A model generated the notes under the pieces. It searched no databases. It was not told the DNA's origin and was given only the letters and a program-made list of their open reading frames with translations. The position numbers and the translations under genes were made by a program. DNA of 64,000 nt from Ruminococcus sp. (GTDB taxonomy: Bacteria; Bacillota; Clostridia; Oscillospirales; Ruminococcaceae), in the NCBI GenBank assembly GCA_017626015.1, contig JAGAJO010000001.1:1-64000 (forward strand), read 5' to 3'. Below are positions 51,390 to 60,002 of this stretch, piece after piece (the stretch's first letter is position 1; the number at the start of each line of letters is the position of its first letter).

Positions 51390-52367
51390 TTGAAAAGTCA
51401 GAAGGGCGGGAAATTATCCCGATTTATAAAAACAGGCTTCGGCTTATGCTCCCTGGCGATGATATGCTGTCTGCTATGGGGAAGCGCTTTTGCCGGAGTA
51501 AAAACAGGCTACCGGCTTTTTGATATTAAGCCGTCAGACTGGCAGTCGCAAATGGTCTTTGCGGGAATACGTTTTTTTATTGCAGGAATAATGGCGCTGA
51601 TAACAGGCAGTGCGGCGGAAAGGAAGCTTTTGTTGCCTGCGAAAAGCTCGCTGCCGAAGATCTGCATTATATGTCTTTTTCAGACGGTGCTGCAATATTT
51701 TTTCTATTACATCGGACTGGCGCACACGACGGGAGTAAAGGCTGCCGTCATCGTTGCCGCAAACGTTTTTACGGCAATGCTTATCGCTTCGCTGATATTC
51801 AGAACTGAAAAGCTTACTGCCAGAAAGCTGGCAGGCTGTGCGATCGGCTTCAGCGGCATAATACTTATAAATCTCAACGGACTTGGCGGACAGCGTCCCG
51901 ATCTTTTCGGAGACGGATTTATCTTTTTATGCGCAGTATCCAGCGGCGTTTCCTCCGCCCTTATGAAAAAGCTTTCAAGGGACGAGGATCCCGTACTGCT
52001 CAGCGGCTGGCAGTTTGTGCTTGGCGGAGCCTTGATGTGGGGCTTCGGCGCTGTCTGCGGCGGCAGTCTCGGAAGGCTCACCTTATCCTCGGGCGCTGTA
52101 CTTTTATATCTTGCCTTTGTTTCCGCAGCAGCATATTCCATATGGTCGCTGCTGCTCAAGTACCACCCTGTATCAAGGGTATCGGTGTTCGGTCTTATGA
52201 ATCCGGTGTGCGGAGTTATCATTTCCGCAGCCGTTCTTGGAGAGGGAGAAGACTTCGGGATAACGGGGATATGCGCTCTGCTGCTGGTGTGCGCCGGTAT
52301 CTATGCCGTTAATTCCGCAAAGGACGGCGTAGATCGGCACAAAGGAAATGATGTCGGTAAAGTTTGA
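51390..52367 (+). CDS. EamA/DMT-family transporter
   Basis: The 325-residue membrane protein has ten helices in two EamA repeats (LWGSAFAGVKTGYR at the start; VSAAAYSIWSLLLKYHPVSRVSVFGLMNPVCGVIISAAVLGE in the second). Such proteins export or import metabolites; substrate unknown. I prefer TTG at 51390, eleven bases after GGAGGG, to the GTG at 51378 that overlaps that site. The dus promoter overlaps its last codons. Confidence 0.85.
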   Translation: MKSQKGGKLSRFIKTGFGLCSLAMICCLLWGSAFAGVKTGYRLFDIKPSDWQSQMVFAGIRFFIAGIMALITGSAAERKLLLPAKSSLPKICIICLFQTVLQYFFYYIGLAHTTGVKAAVIVAANVFTAMLIASLIFRTEKLTARKLAGCAIGFSGIILINLNGLGGQRPDLFGDGFIFLCAVSSGVSSALMKKLSRDEDPVLLSGWQFVLGGALMWGFGAVCGGSLGRLTLSSGAVLLYLAFVSAAAYSIWSLLLKYHPVSRVSVFGLMNPVCGVIISAAVLGEGEDFGITGICALLLVCAGIYAVNSAKDGVDRHKGNDVGKV

Positions 52368-52393
52368 CAACATATTGCGTAATATGCTATAAT
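52364..52393 (+). promoter_or_regulatory. Promoter of the dus-HAD-rsmG group
   Basis: TTGACA (52364-52369), 18-base spacer, TATAAT (52388-52393), TGC before the -10. It begins inside the last codons of the transporter gene. Confidence 0.8.
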
Positions 52394-52422
52394 GATATAA
52401 ATACTATCAGCAAGGGTGACAT

Positions 52423-53409
52423 ATGGATCATATTAATATCGGAAACGTGAAGATAGAAAAAACCGCAGCGCTGGCTCCCATGGCGTCGGTGGCGGATAAA
52501 TCATACCGTCTTATCTGCAAGGAATTCGGAGCGGCTTACCTTGTCAGCGAAATGATATCCTCAAAGGGACTGTGCTTCGGCGACAGGAAAACCGCAAGGC
52601 TGTGCGAGATAGAACCGCAGGAACGTCCCTACGCTCTTCAGCTTTTCGGAGAGGAGCCTTATTATATGGGCAAGGCGGCGTATAAATTAAACGAGTATAG
52701 TCCGGATATAATCGACATAAACATGGGCTGTCCCGTGCCTAAGATAGTGGGGAACGGTTCAGGCTGCGCTCTTATGAAGGACCCCGGGACGGCTTCCGAG
52801 ATCATTAAAGAGGTCGTTAGGAATGCGCAGTGTCCCGTAACGGTGAAATTCCGTGCAGGCTGGGACGAAAACAGTATAAACGCCGTAGATTTTGCAAAAA
52901 TGGCTGAGCAGGCGGGAGCTTCCGCCGTTGCCTGTCACGGCAGGACAAGAACACAGTTTTACTCCGGCAAAGCGGATAGGGATATAATCAGACAGGTAAA
53001 ACAGGCGGTAAATATACCTGTTTTCGGGAACGGCGATGTTACCGACGGCGAAAGCTGTCTGAAAATGTACGAGGAAACAGGCTGCGATCTTGTCATGCTT
53101 GCAAGAGGCTCTTACGGCAGACCGTGGGTATTCAGGGAGATAAACCGATTTCTCACAACAGGCGAAAGGCTTCCTCAGCCTTCGATAGAGGAGCGTATGG
53201 AGATCATGCTCCGCCACTGCCGCTATCTTTGCAGGTACAAGGGAGAGGTGCAGGGCATGAAGGAAGCGAGGAAAAACGTTTCGTGGTACTTAAAGGGTCT
53301 GCCTGGCAGCGCAAGGCTGCGTGCTGAATGCGGACATTTAAGCACCTACAGCCAGGCGGAGCAAATGGTGCAGAAAATACTGGAGGGCATATCAAGAAAT
53401 GAAATATAA
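52423..53409 (+). CDS. dusB: tRNA-dihydrouridine synthase, DusB type
   Basis: Reduces specific uridines in tRNA using FMN and NADPH. The 328-residue protein has APMASVADKSYRLICKEFGA, INMGCPVPKIVGNGSGCALM with the catalytic Cys, VTVKFRAGWD, CHGRTRTQFYSGKAD and GNGDVTDGESCLKMYEETGCDLVMLARGSYGRPWVF. RBS AAGGGTGA. The HAD gene overlaps its end by 11 bases. Confidence 0.94.
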   Translation: MDHINIGNVKIEKTAALAPMASVADKSYRLICKEFGAAYLVSEMISSKGLCFGDRKTARLCEIEPQERPYALQLFGEEPYYMGKAAYKLNEYSPDIIDINMGCPVPKIVGNGSGCALMKDPGTASEIIKEVVRNAQCPVTVKFRAGWDENSINAVDFAKMAEQAGASAVACHGRTRTQFYSGKADRDIIRQVKQAVNIPVFGNGDVTDGESCLKMYEETGCDLVMLARGSYGRPWVFREINRFLTTGERLPQPSIEERMEIMLRHCRYLCRYKGEVQGMKEARKNVSWYLKGLPGSARLRAECGHLSTYSQAEQMVQKILEGISRNEI

Positions 53410-54058
53410 AACCTATCTTTTCGATCTTGACGGAACTCTTACCGACTCAGGAAAGGGAATAATAAACGCAGTCAGATATTCGCTGAAACGCTCCGGCGAC
53501 GAAATACCCGTAGAGGAAACACTGCTGAAATTCATAGGTCCGCCCTTGTGGGAATCCTTTGAGACATTTCTGGGATTTTCCCATGAAAAGGCGGAAAACG
53601 CCGTAAAGCTGTACAGAGAATACTACAACGAAACGGGACTGTTTGAAAATTCGGTTTACAGCGGTATCCCAGAGCTGCTGGAGATCCTCAGAGCCGACGG
53701 TGCTAAACTTGCGGTGGCGACCTCAAAGCCGGAGGTATTTTCGCTGAAGATACTGGAAAGGTTTGACCTTCTTAAATACTTCGACAGCGTTACCGGCTCG
53801 GAGCTTGACGGTACCCGCACGGAAAAAAGCGATGTGATCGCCTGTGCGCTCGAAAAATTCACCGCACAGGGAAAGTCACTGGAGGAAATAAAGTCGGGGG
53901 CTGTCATGGTGGGCGACAGAAAGCACGATATTATCGGCGCAAGAAAAAACGGTCTGCCCTGCATAGCCGTCCTTTACGGCTACGGAAACGAATCGGAGTT
54001 CAGAGAATATGGCGCAGACTATATCGTAAAAGCTCCGCAGGACATTACCGATATCTGA
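53399..54058 (+). CDS. HAD hydrolase, phosphoglycolate phosphatase-like
   Basis: The 219-residue protein has HAD motif I FDLDGTLTDSGKGI, motif II VATSKP, motif III Lys in GTRTEKSDVI and motif IV MVGDRKHDIIGARKNG, with a C1 helical cap. Similar to Gph/PpaX phosphatases; exact substrate unknown. It overlaps the dus gene and is followed 22 bases later by rsmG. Confidence 0.9.
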   Translation: MKYKTYLFDLDGTLTDSGKGIINAVRYSLKRSGDEIPVEETLLKFIGPPLWESFETFLGFSHEKAENAVKLYREYYNETGLFENSVYSGIPELLEILRADGAKLAVATSKPEVFSLKILERFDLLKYFDSVTGSELDGTRTEKSDVIACALEKFTAQGKSLEEIKSGAVMVGDRKHDIIGARKNGLPCIAVLYGYGNESEFREYGADYIVKAPQDITDI

Positions 54059-54080
54059 CTTATAAAAGGAGAACGTTTTT

Positions 54081-54827
54081 ATGATGCTTTCACAGACCGG
54101 GACGGCGGAGCTTTTCGAAAAATGCGGAATACAGCTGTCCTCCCTGCAATATTCGGAGCTTAGCCGTTATTCGGATATCCTGACGGAATGGAATGAAAAA
54201 ATAAACCTTACCGCTATCACAGACCCGGAGGGCATAACGGTAAAACACTTTCTTGACAGCGTTTATCCCTTTACTTTTTTTGAGCTTCCGAAAAATGCAT
54301 CGGTGATAGACATAGGCTCGGGGGCGGGATTTCCCTCATGCCCGCTGAAAATATTCCGCAGGGACATAAGCATAACCTTGCTTGACAGCCTTAACAAGCG
54401 TGTGAATTTCCAGAAGCTGCTTTCCGACAGTCTTGGTCTTGACGCAGTATGTATTCACGGCAGAGCGGAGGAGTTGGGAAAAGCTCCGGAATACAGAGAA
54501 AAATTTGACGCAGCGGCGGCAAGGGCGGTCGCCAATCTTGCCGAGCTTTGCGAATACTGTCTGCCCTTTGTAAAAAAAGGCGGAGTTTTTGCTGCGCTTA
54601 AAGGCTCTGGCGGAGAGGAGGAGCTTTCCCCGGCGGAGGATATTATTAAAAAACTCGGCGGCAGCGTGGAGCTTGTAAAAAAATACGCTCTGCCCAACGG
54701 CGACGGCAGAACGCTTATACTGATACGGAAGGTTTCAGCTACTCCGCCTAAATACCCGAGAAACAAGGGACAGATAAAAAAGGCTCTGGCAGCAGGCGTA
54801 AGAAAAGCAAAAGGCGCAACGGCATAA
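54081..54827 (+). CDS. rsmG: 16S rRNA (guanine527-N7)-methyltransferase
   Basis: Methylates G527 of 16S rRNA; loss gives low-level streptomycin resistance in many bacteria. The 248-residue protein shows WNEKINLTAITDPEGITVKHFLDS, VIDIGSGAGFPSCPLKIF (SAM site), LLDSLNKRVNFQKLL and AAARAVANLAELCEYCLPFVKKGG, and the C-terminal PPKYPRNKGQIKK. It is slightly longer than usual because of a Lys/Arg-rich tail. RBS AAAAGGAGA. A strong terminator follows. Confidence 0.95.
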   Translation: MMLSQTGTAELFEKCGIQLSSLQYSELSRYSDILTEWNEKINLTAITDPEGITVKHFLDSVYPFTFFELPKNASVIDIGSGAGFPSCPLKIFRRDISITLLDSLNKRVNFQKLLSDSLGLDAVCIHGRAEELGKAPEYREKFDAAAARAVANLAELCEYCLPFVKKGGVFAALKGSGGEEELSPAEDIIKKLGGSVELVKKYALPNGDGRTLILIRKVSATPPKYPRNKGQIKKALAAGVRKAKGATA

Positions 54828-54832
54828 AGCTT

Positions 54833-54870
54833 AACCCCCGAAGCAATTATTTATAACTGCTTCGGGGGTT
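54833..54870 (+). terminator. Terminator after rsmG
   Basis: A perfect 13-bp stem AACCCCCGAAGCA (54833-54845) with its inverse (54858-54870). Followed by ATTGTT. Confidence 0.85.
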
Positions 54871-54885
54871 ATTGTTAATATTCGA

Positions 54886-55446
54886 TCACTCGCTTAAATC
54901 TCCTATTTTACCCAACAATTTTCCAATGCTATGGTACATACCCGAATAAATTACAGAGTCAAGCTTTGTAAGATCAATATCAAAAGTATCCTGACATACA
55001 AAATGCTCATCTGCTTGTATATTCCTTATTTTGCAGAAAAAAGTGGTTGATTATCCTGTTTCAATAGATTTGTCAACCTCACATTCATATACCCAGCGAC
55101 TTGAATCAAGGACAGGAACATCTAAAATCTCGCCTCTGCAAACGTTGTAAAGAATTTTATCCTTCTTTCCGTCCTTTGCATGGTGAGTGCCGAAATAATC
55201 CATTAGTTCAAGCATATCACTGCTAACCAAATTTACACTGAATATGCCTGTTCTGATTACATTTTGCCTTGTTCTTTTTGTTCCGAACATACTGATAACC
55301 AATAAATAATCATTATCCTTCTCACTTGTAACACTGACCCAAGTAATCGGCGCAAAATTATATGACCCGTCCTCATTGTTTGTGCCAATAATAAATGACG
55401 GTTGAACACACATAGAGAAGTGAGTTCCTATTGATTTCCTTTTAAT
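54886..55446 (-). pseudogene. Flavin reductase family protein, lost start and internal stop
   Basis: The frame from ATG 55413 gives 120 residues (MCVQPSFIIGTNNEDGSYNF and on to DKSIETG) that match the N-terminal two thirds of the FMN-binding flavin reductase family, then TAA at 55051-55053. In the same frame translation continues STTFFCKIRNIQADEHFVCQ and further to a TGA at 54886-54888, the expected C-terminus. Upstream, SIGTHFS precedes the first ATG in frame as in full-length relatives, but the position of the start codon reads ATT (55444-55446). The gene is AT-rich. It therefore seems to be a decayed acquired gene of about 186 codons. Confidence 0.82.
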
Positions 55447-55627
55447 TTTTTTTCACACTGTGTCTCCCCATCTGTATATTATTGTTTATTTATCGTTCCG
55501 CCAAAGCTAACGTTACCGAGACGCAAATTCCGATTCATCTTAGTAATAATCATACATCAAAGCTATTGCATTTTAAATAGAAAGCATCTTTATTAACGCC
55601 TGTCTTTGTTGTTAGCCCCTATTTATT

Positions 55628-56608
55628 TTATATAAACGCAACCGCTACGCTTATCGCCGTTTTTATAATAAAGCAAAGGACTACCCCGTATGCGGCAGTG
55701 CCGCAGGAAAGCTGATTTGCCCAGTATACGTCAGACGGCTCGATAGGTCTCTGAGGGATACCGATAACAGGTCTGCGTACAAGCTGTCCGCCGTAATATT
55801 CGTCGGAGCCAAGCTGTATGCCCAACGCTCCCGCACATACCGACTGAGTGCAGCCGGAATTGGGACTCAGAGATTTCTTTCTGTCACGGCGGTATATCCT
55901 GCGGGCATTTTTGCCGTCAAGGGAAAGAAAGCTTACATCAAGACGCATAAGCGCAGCAGCGATCCTTGCGGGGAAAAACATAACGACGTCGTCCAGCGCA
56001 GCAGGGTATTTCCCGAAGTGCCTGTATTCCTCCGTTTTATATCCCACGGTGTTATCCAGTATATTTACGCAGCGGCAGAATATCCCGCCCATTCCCCCGA
56101 AAATACCTATCCAGAAGATCGGAGCGATAATCCAGTCTATGGTGTTTTCAGATGCGCTCTCCACTGCGCAGCGCATAGCCTCGTCCATATCCAGACTGTC
56201 CACGTCCCGGCAGGATATCTTTTTCAGATATCTGCGGGCGGAAACGATGTTTCCGGATCTTGCCGCCCGGAATACCCCACGTACCGATATCCGCATATAT
56301 TTTGACGAGATCGAGATCCAGCAGAGTATACCCTCCGCAATAATTCCCGCAACAACGGAAAGCTTATAGCATACCAGCAAAATGCCTGCGGAGATCCCGA
56401 GACAGATAACAAGCGTCATTACGATAAGCATTACCCCCGCCATGTTCTGCGCCTCGGGGGAATCAGCATACGCCTTTCTCAAAGTATTTTCAAGGGCTTT
56501 CACCAGTTTTTTTATAAGCGTCAGAGGATACAGCCCCCCCGCCGGGTCCCCCAGCAGCATATCCAGCACAAAGCCCAGCGCCAGTGCGCAAAGCGAATTC
56601 ATCAGCAT
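55628..56608 (-). CDS. cbiB: Adenosylcobinamide-phosphate synthase, CbiB/CobD
   Basis: Attaches aminopropanol (phosphate) to the corrin ring in B12 synthesis. The 326-residue membrane protein has FVLDMLLGDPAGGLYPLTLIKKL (family: LGDPxxxxHP), VESASENTIDWIIAPIFWIGIFG, LDDVVMFFPARIAA and NSGCTQSVCAGALGIQLGSDEYYGG. The usual His-Pro after LGDP reads Tyr-Pro. No other B12 synthesis gene and no B12 riboswitch is adjacent. RBS AAAGGA, start ATG at 56608. The orphan status and the changed His make it worth checking that the enzyme is active. Confidence 0.9.
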   Translation of the reverse strand: MLMNSLCALALGFVLDMLLGDPAGGLYPLTLIKKLVKALENTLRKAYADSPEAQNMAGVMLIVMTLVICLGISAGILLVCYKLSVVAGIIAEGILCWISISSKYMRISVRGVFRAARSGNIVSARRYLKKISCRDVDSLDMDEAMRCAVESASENTIDWIIAPIFWIGIFGGMGGIFCRCVNILDNTVGYKTEEYRHFGKYPAALDDVVMFFPARIAAALMRLDVSFLSLDGKNARRIYRRDRKKSLSPNSGCTQSVCAGALGIQLGSDEYYGGQLVRRPVIGIPQRPIEPSDVYWANQLSCGTAAYGVVLCFIIKTAISVAVAFI

Positions 56609-56649
56609 ATGTAAAGTCCTTTCAGGTGTATTTTTATAATATCACCAAT

Positions 56650-56678
56650 ATTATATCACATACCGACAGAATTTGCAA
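56650..56678 (-). promoter_or_regulatory. cbiB promoter
   Basis: Minus strand TTGCAA (56678-56673), 17-base spacer, TATAAT (56655-56650), TGA before the -10. Confidence 0.78.
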
Positions 56679-56697
56679 GGGTAAATGCGGCAGCTAA

Positions 56698-56814
56698 CAC
56701 GGAAATCATTTTTAAAGATGAAACCCGAGTTGTCCTTTCCCCGCCGTACGGCGGGGAAAGGACAACAAATATATACAAAGTTTTTGTTCGTTATCTTGAA
56801 AATCGGTTTCAGTG
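56698..56814 (+). repeat. Family C repeat, copy 3 with internal deletion
   Basis: Ends CACGGAAATC and GGTTTCAGTG. The centre is a perfect 38-bp palindrome with 19-base arms GTTGTCCTTTCCCCGCCGT and its inverse (56729-56766). Relative to copy 2 about 45 bp of the left half are missing. Same orientation as the other copies. Confidence 0.78.
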
Positions 56815-56820
56815 CAGCGG

Positions 56821-58188
56821 CTAACCAGCCGTTTTTTTCATGGCGTCGGGCGGACAGTATATTTTCTCCGACCTCACAGATCTGTTGGTAAAAAAGCTTA
56901 CGCCCAGCACTACAGCCATGCCTGCCCATACCACGGGTTCGGATATTATTATTCCGTCATACCCCATTTTCGGGGCAAGATACCACGCCACGGCGAACTT
57001 TCCCGCAAGCTCTACCAGACTGGACACAATGGGAGCGATCTTTGAGCCTATCCCCTGAAGGGAATTGCGGAACACAATCACTATTCCCAGAATAAAATAG
57101 CATACGGTATTGAATTTCATATAACGGGTCACGGTGGAAATTACCGCCGTATCGTTAAGTCCCGTGACAAGTCTTGTCAGCTGCGGAGTAAACAGCCATG
57201 TGACTGCTACCACCGCCGCAGACCATATCCATGTGATAAGCGTAGCCTTTATCACGCATTCCTTCACCCTTGAAATATCCCCTGCGCCGTAATTCTGCCC
57301 GGAGATATTTGCCGAAGCAGCTCCCAGCACGGAAATGGTAAGCATATACATTTCCGAAAGCTTTCTTGCGGCAGTATGGGCGACTATTATCTGTTCTCCG
57401 AAAATATTTATCGCGCCCTGCATAATAAGGGAGCCTATTCCCACAAGGGATATCATCAACCCCATAGATGTTCCCGAAGCGTACATATCCCCCGCAAGCT
57501 TTCCGTCAAGAACAAAATCCGCCCTTGAGGGAACAAGAATACGGTGTCTCCTGAAAATGTAGATAACGCACAATGCCACCGACAGTCCCTGTGCTATAAG
57601 CGTAGCATAAGCTGCACCCTCAACGCCTGTCTTAAACACAAGTATGAAAAGCAGGTCGAGTCCGATGTTGGTGACTGCGGCGATGATCAGGAATATCAGC
57701 GGTGAAACGGTGTCTCCCACGGCTCTAAGGCAGGCTGCGCAGACATTATACAGCATGGAGATCACCATTCCTCCCAGAATAACGCTTATATAAGCCTTCG
57801 CCTGCGGGAAGATACTGTCGGGCGTGTTCAGCGCCCTGAGCAGCGGATCAAGCATTATAAGGCTTGCCGCCGTCAGCACAGCCGCAGTTCCGATGCCCAG
57901 TATAAGACAGTGGGCGATGGATCTTCTCACAGCCGGAAGATCCTTTGCGCCGAAAAACCTCGCCGTTACCAGCGCAAAGCCGCTTGTAAGCCCGTTTAAA
58001 AAGCCGACTATCACCGTGTTCAGCGAGGAGGTCGCACCCACTGCGGCTATAGCGTCCCTGCCGATAAACTGTCCTACTATTCTCGTATCGGATAAGTTAT
58101 ATAAAAGCTGAAACAGATTTCCCAGCAGCAGCGGCAGAGCAAATAATATGATAAGCCTGAAAATGCTGCCCTTGGTCAGATCTCTCAT
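56821..58188 (-). CDS. MATE-family efflux transporter
   Basis: The 455-residue membrane protein has twelve helices and MATE signs: IILFALPLLLGNLFQLLYNLSDT near the N-terminus, ISGQNYGAGD after helix 7 and the repeat SGFALVTARFFGAKD in the first half. It exports cationic drugs or metabolites using Na+ or H+. Substrate unknown. AAAGGACTG precedes the ATG. The family C repeat begins six bases after the stop and may end its transcript. Confidence 0.93.
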   Translation of the reverse strand: MRDLTKGSIFRLIILFALPLLLGNLFQLLYNLSDTRIVGQFIGRDAIAAVGATSSLNTVIVGFLNGLTSGFALVTARFFGAKDLPAVRRSIAHCLILGIGTAAVLTAASLIMLDPLLRALNTPDSIFPQAKAYISVILGGMVISMLYNVCAACLRAVGDTVSPLIFLIIAAVTNIGLDLLFILVFKTGVEGAAYATLIAQGLSVALCVIYIFRRHRILVPSRADFVLDGKLAGDMYASGTSMGLMISLVGIGSLIMQGAINIFGEQIIVAHTAARKLSEMYMLTISVLGAASANISGQNYGAGDISRVKECVIKATLITWIWSAAVVAVTWLFTPQLTRLVTGLNDTAVISTVTRYMKFNTVCYFILGIVIVFRNSLQGIGSKIAPIVSSLVELAGKFAVAWYLAPKMGYDGIIISEPVVWAGMAVVLGVSFFTNRSVRSEKIYCPPDAMKKTAG

Positions 58189-58318
58189 AAAATCAGTCCT
58201 TTTTCAGAAATTTCGCCATATAGTCTTTAAAGTTGACCATATTATATTATCATTAAAGTGAGAACAATTCATCACCGGTGTGTGAATATATTTTTGCATA
58301 GATTTTTCATCATTCTGC

Positions 58319-58347
58319 TTGAAATTTACGCTGTAATGTGCTATACT
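58319..58347 (+). promoter_or_regulatory. Promoter of the beta-CASP-kinase-TfoX group
   Basis: TTGAAA (58319-58324), 17-base spacer, TATACT (58342-58347), TGC before the -10. Confidence 0.75.
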
Positions 58348-58402
58348 ATTGTTGAAAATACACTGAATAAGCGTCTGAAATTTCATACAGGGAGGTTTTA
58401 AT

Positions 58403-59986
58403 GTGAAAATGACATTTATCGGTGCGGCGCACGAGGTAACAGGCAGCTGCACATATATAGAAGCTTGCGGAAAAAAGTTCCTTGTGGACTTCGGAATGGA
58501 GCAGGGCGTGGATTATTACGAAAACGCCAAGGTACCCTGTCCGCCGTCGGGAGTTGACTTTGTTCTGCTTACTCACGCCCATATAGATCATTCGGGTCTG
58601 CTGCCGCTTTTGTATGCGGGCGGTTTTTCGGGAGAGATCCACGCTACTGAAGCTACCTGCAATCTATGCTCAATAATGCTCAGAGACTCTGCGCATATTC
58701 AGGAATTTGAAGCAGAATGGCGAAGCAGAAAGGGCAGAAGAAAGGGCATGGGAGAGGTCGAGCCGCTTTACACTATGGCAGACGCCGAGGGTGCGATCTC
58801 AAAGCTCTGTCCACACCCCTACGGCAGTGAGATAACCGTTTCGGACGGGATAAAAATACGCTTTACCGATGCGGGACATCTTCTCGGCTCCGCAAGTATA
58901 GAGATATGGATAACGGAAGGGGATATAAGCAAAAAGCTGGTATTCTCGGGGGATATCGGCAATGTGGATCAGCCGCTCATAAGAGATCCCCAATATATCC
59001 ACAGCGCCGACTATGTTATTATGGAATCGACCTACGGCAACAAAAAGCATCAGAAGGTAGAAAATTATGTTCAGCACCTTGCACAGCTGATACAGACCGC
59101 CTTTGACAGAGGAGGAAGCGTTGTAATACCCTCATTTGCGGTGGGAAGAACTCAGGAGCTGCTTTACTTTATACGTCAGATAAAGGCTGAGGGTCTTGTA
59201 AAGGCTCACGGGGATTTTCCTGTTTATGTGGATTCTCCGCTGGCGATAGAAGCCACAAGAGTCTTTATTGAAAATAAAAGCTCCTGCTTCGACGATGAGG
59301 CTATGAGCTTCGTTTCAAAGGGAATAAACCCTATAATCTTTTCAAATCTGAATATAGCAGTAACGAGCGACGAATCAAAGGCAATAAATTTCGACGACAG
59401 ACCGAAGATAATCATTTCCGCCAGCGGAATGTGCGAGGCGGGAAGGATAAAGCATCATCTCAAGCACAGCCTTTGGAAAAAGGAGAACATTATACTTTTC
59501 GTAGGCTATCAGGCGCTTAACACCCTGGGGCGCAGTCTTGTGGAGGGCGCTAAGACGGTAAAGCTTTTCGGCGAGGAGATAAACGTTGCGGCGCAGATCG
59601 CCGTACTTCCCGGAATAAGCGGTCATGCGGATATTGACGGTCTTGACAGGTGGATAAAGAGCATAGAAAGCCCCTCAAAGGTATTTGTGAACCACGGCGA
59701 GTCTGAAACTGCGGAGCAGTACAAGGAGCATCTGCGCAATATGGGGATAAACGCATTCGCTCCGTACAGCGGCGCATACTGCGATCTTGCTACAGGAGAA
59801 TTTGTCAACGTACAGCCTGTTGCCGCAGTAAAAACGGGCGGCTCGGTATCTGTGGGATATCAGCGTCTGTGCGCTTCCCTCGACAGGCTGAGCGCCATTG
59901 TCAGGGCGAGCAAGGGTCTTACAAACAAGGATCTTGCAAGGCTGACTGACACTATAAACAATCTTTGCGCAAAATGGGAAAACTGA
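58403..59986 (+). CDS. Metallo-beta-lactamase/beta-CASP ribonuclease-like protein
   Basis: The 527-residue protein has the MBL metal motif LTHAHIDHSGLLPLL, DAGHLLGSASIEI, the beta-CASP region with ESTYGN, IPSFAVGRTQELLYFIRQ, SASGMCEAGRI, and SGHADIDGLDRWI with VNHGE near the end. Relatives (COG1236, CPSF73-like) cut or trim RNA in the cytoplasm. Start is GTG at 58403 seven bases after GGAGG; an ATG two codons later is possible. It leads a group with a nucleoside kinase and a TfoX domain protein. Confidence 0.9.
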   Translation: MKMTFIGAAHEVTGSCTYIEACGKKFLVDFGMEQGVDYYENAKVPCPPSGVDFVLLTHAHIDHSGLLPLLYAGGFSGEIHATEATCNLCSIMLRDSAHIQEFEAEWRSRKGRRKGMGEVEPLYTMADAEGAISKLCPHPYGSEITVSDGIKIRFTDAGHLLGSASIEIWITEGDISKKLVFSGDIGNVDQPLIRDPQYIHSADYVIMESTYGNKKHQKVENYVQHLAQLIQTAFDRGGSVVIPSFAVGRTQELLYFIRQIKAEGLVKAHGDFPVYVDSPLAIEATRVFIENKSSCFDDEAMSFVSKGINPIIFSNLNIAVTSDESKAINFDDRPKIIISASGMCEAGRIKHHLKHSLWKKENIILFVGYQALNTLGRSLVEGAKTVKLFGEEINVAAQIAVLPGISGHADIDGLDRWIKSIESPSKVFVNHGESETAEQYKEHLRNMGINAFAPYSGAYCDLATGEFVNVQPVAAVKTGGSVSVGYQRLCASLDRLSAIVRASKGLTNKDLARLTDTINNLCAKWEN

Positions 59987-60002
59987 AAGGAATAGCATCG
60001 GC

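Noticed and set aside
51284..51523. Separate small gene between the CDP-glycerol transferase and DMT transporter
   Set aside because: It crosses a strong terminator and overlaps the transporter gene in another frame.
56609..56700. Cobalamin riboswitch upstream of cbiB
   Set aside because: The space between gene and promoter is only about 40 bases and has no B12-box.
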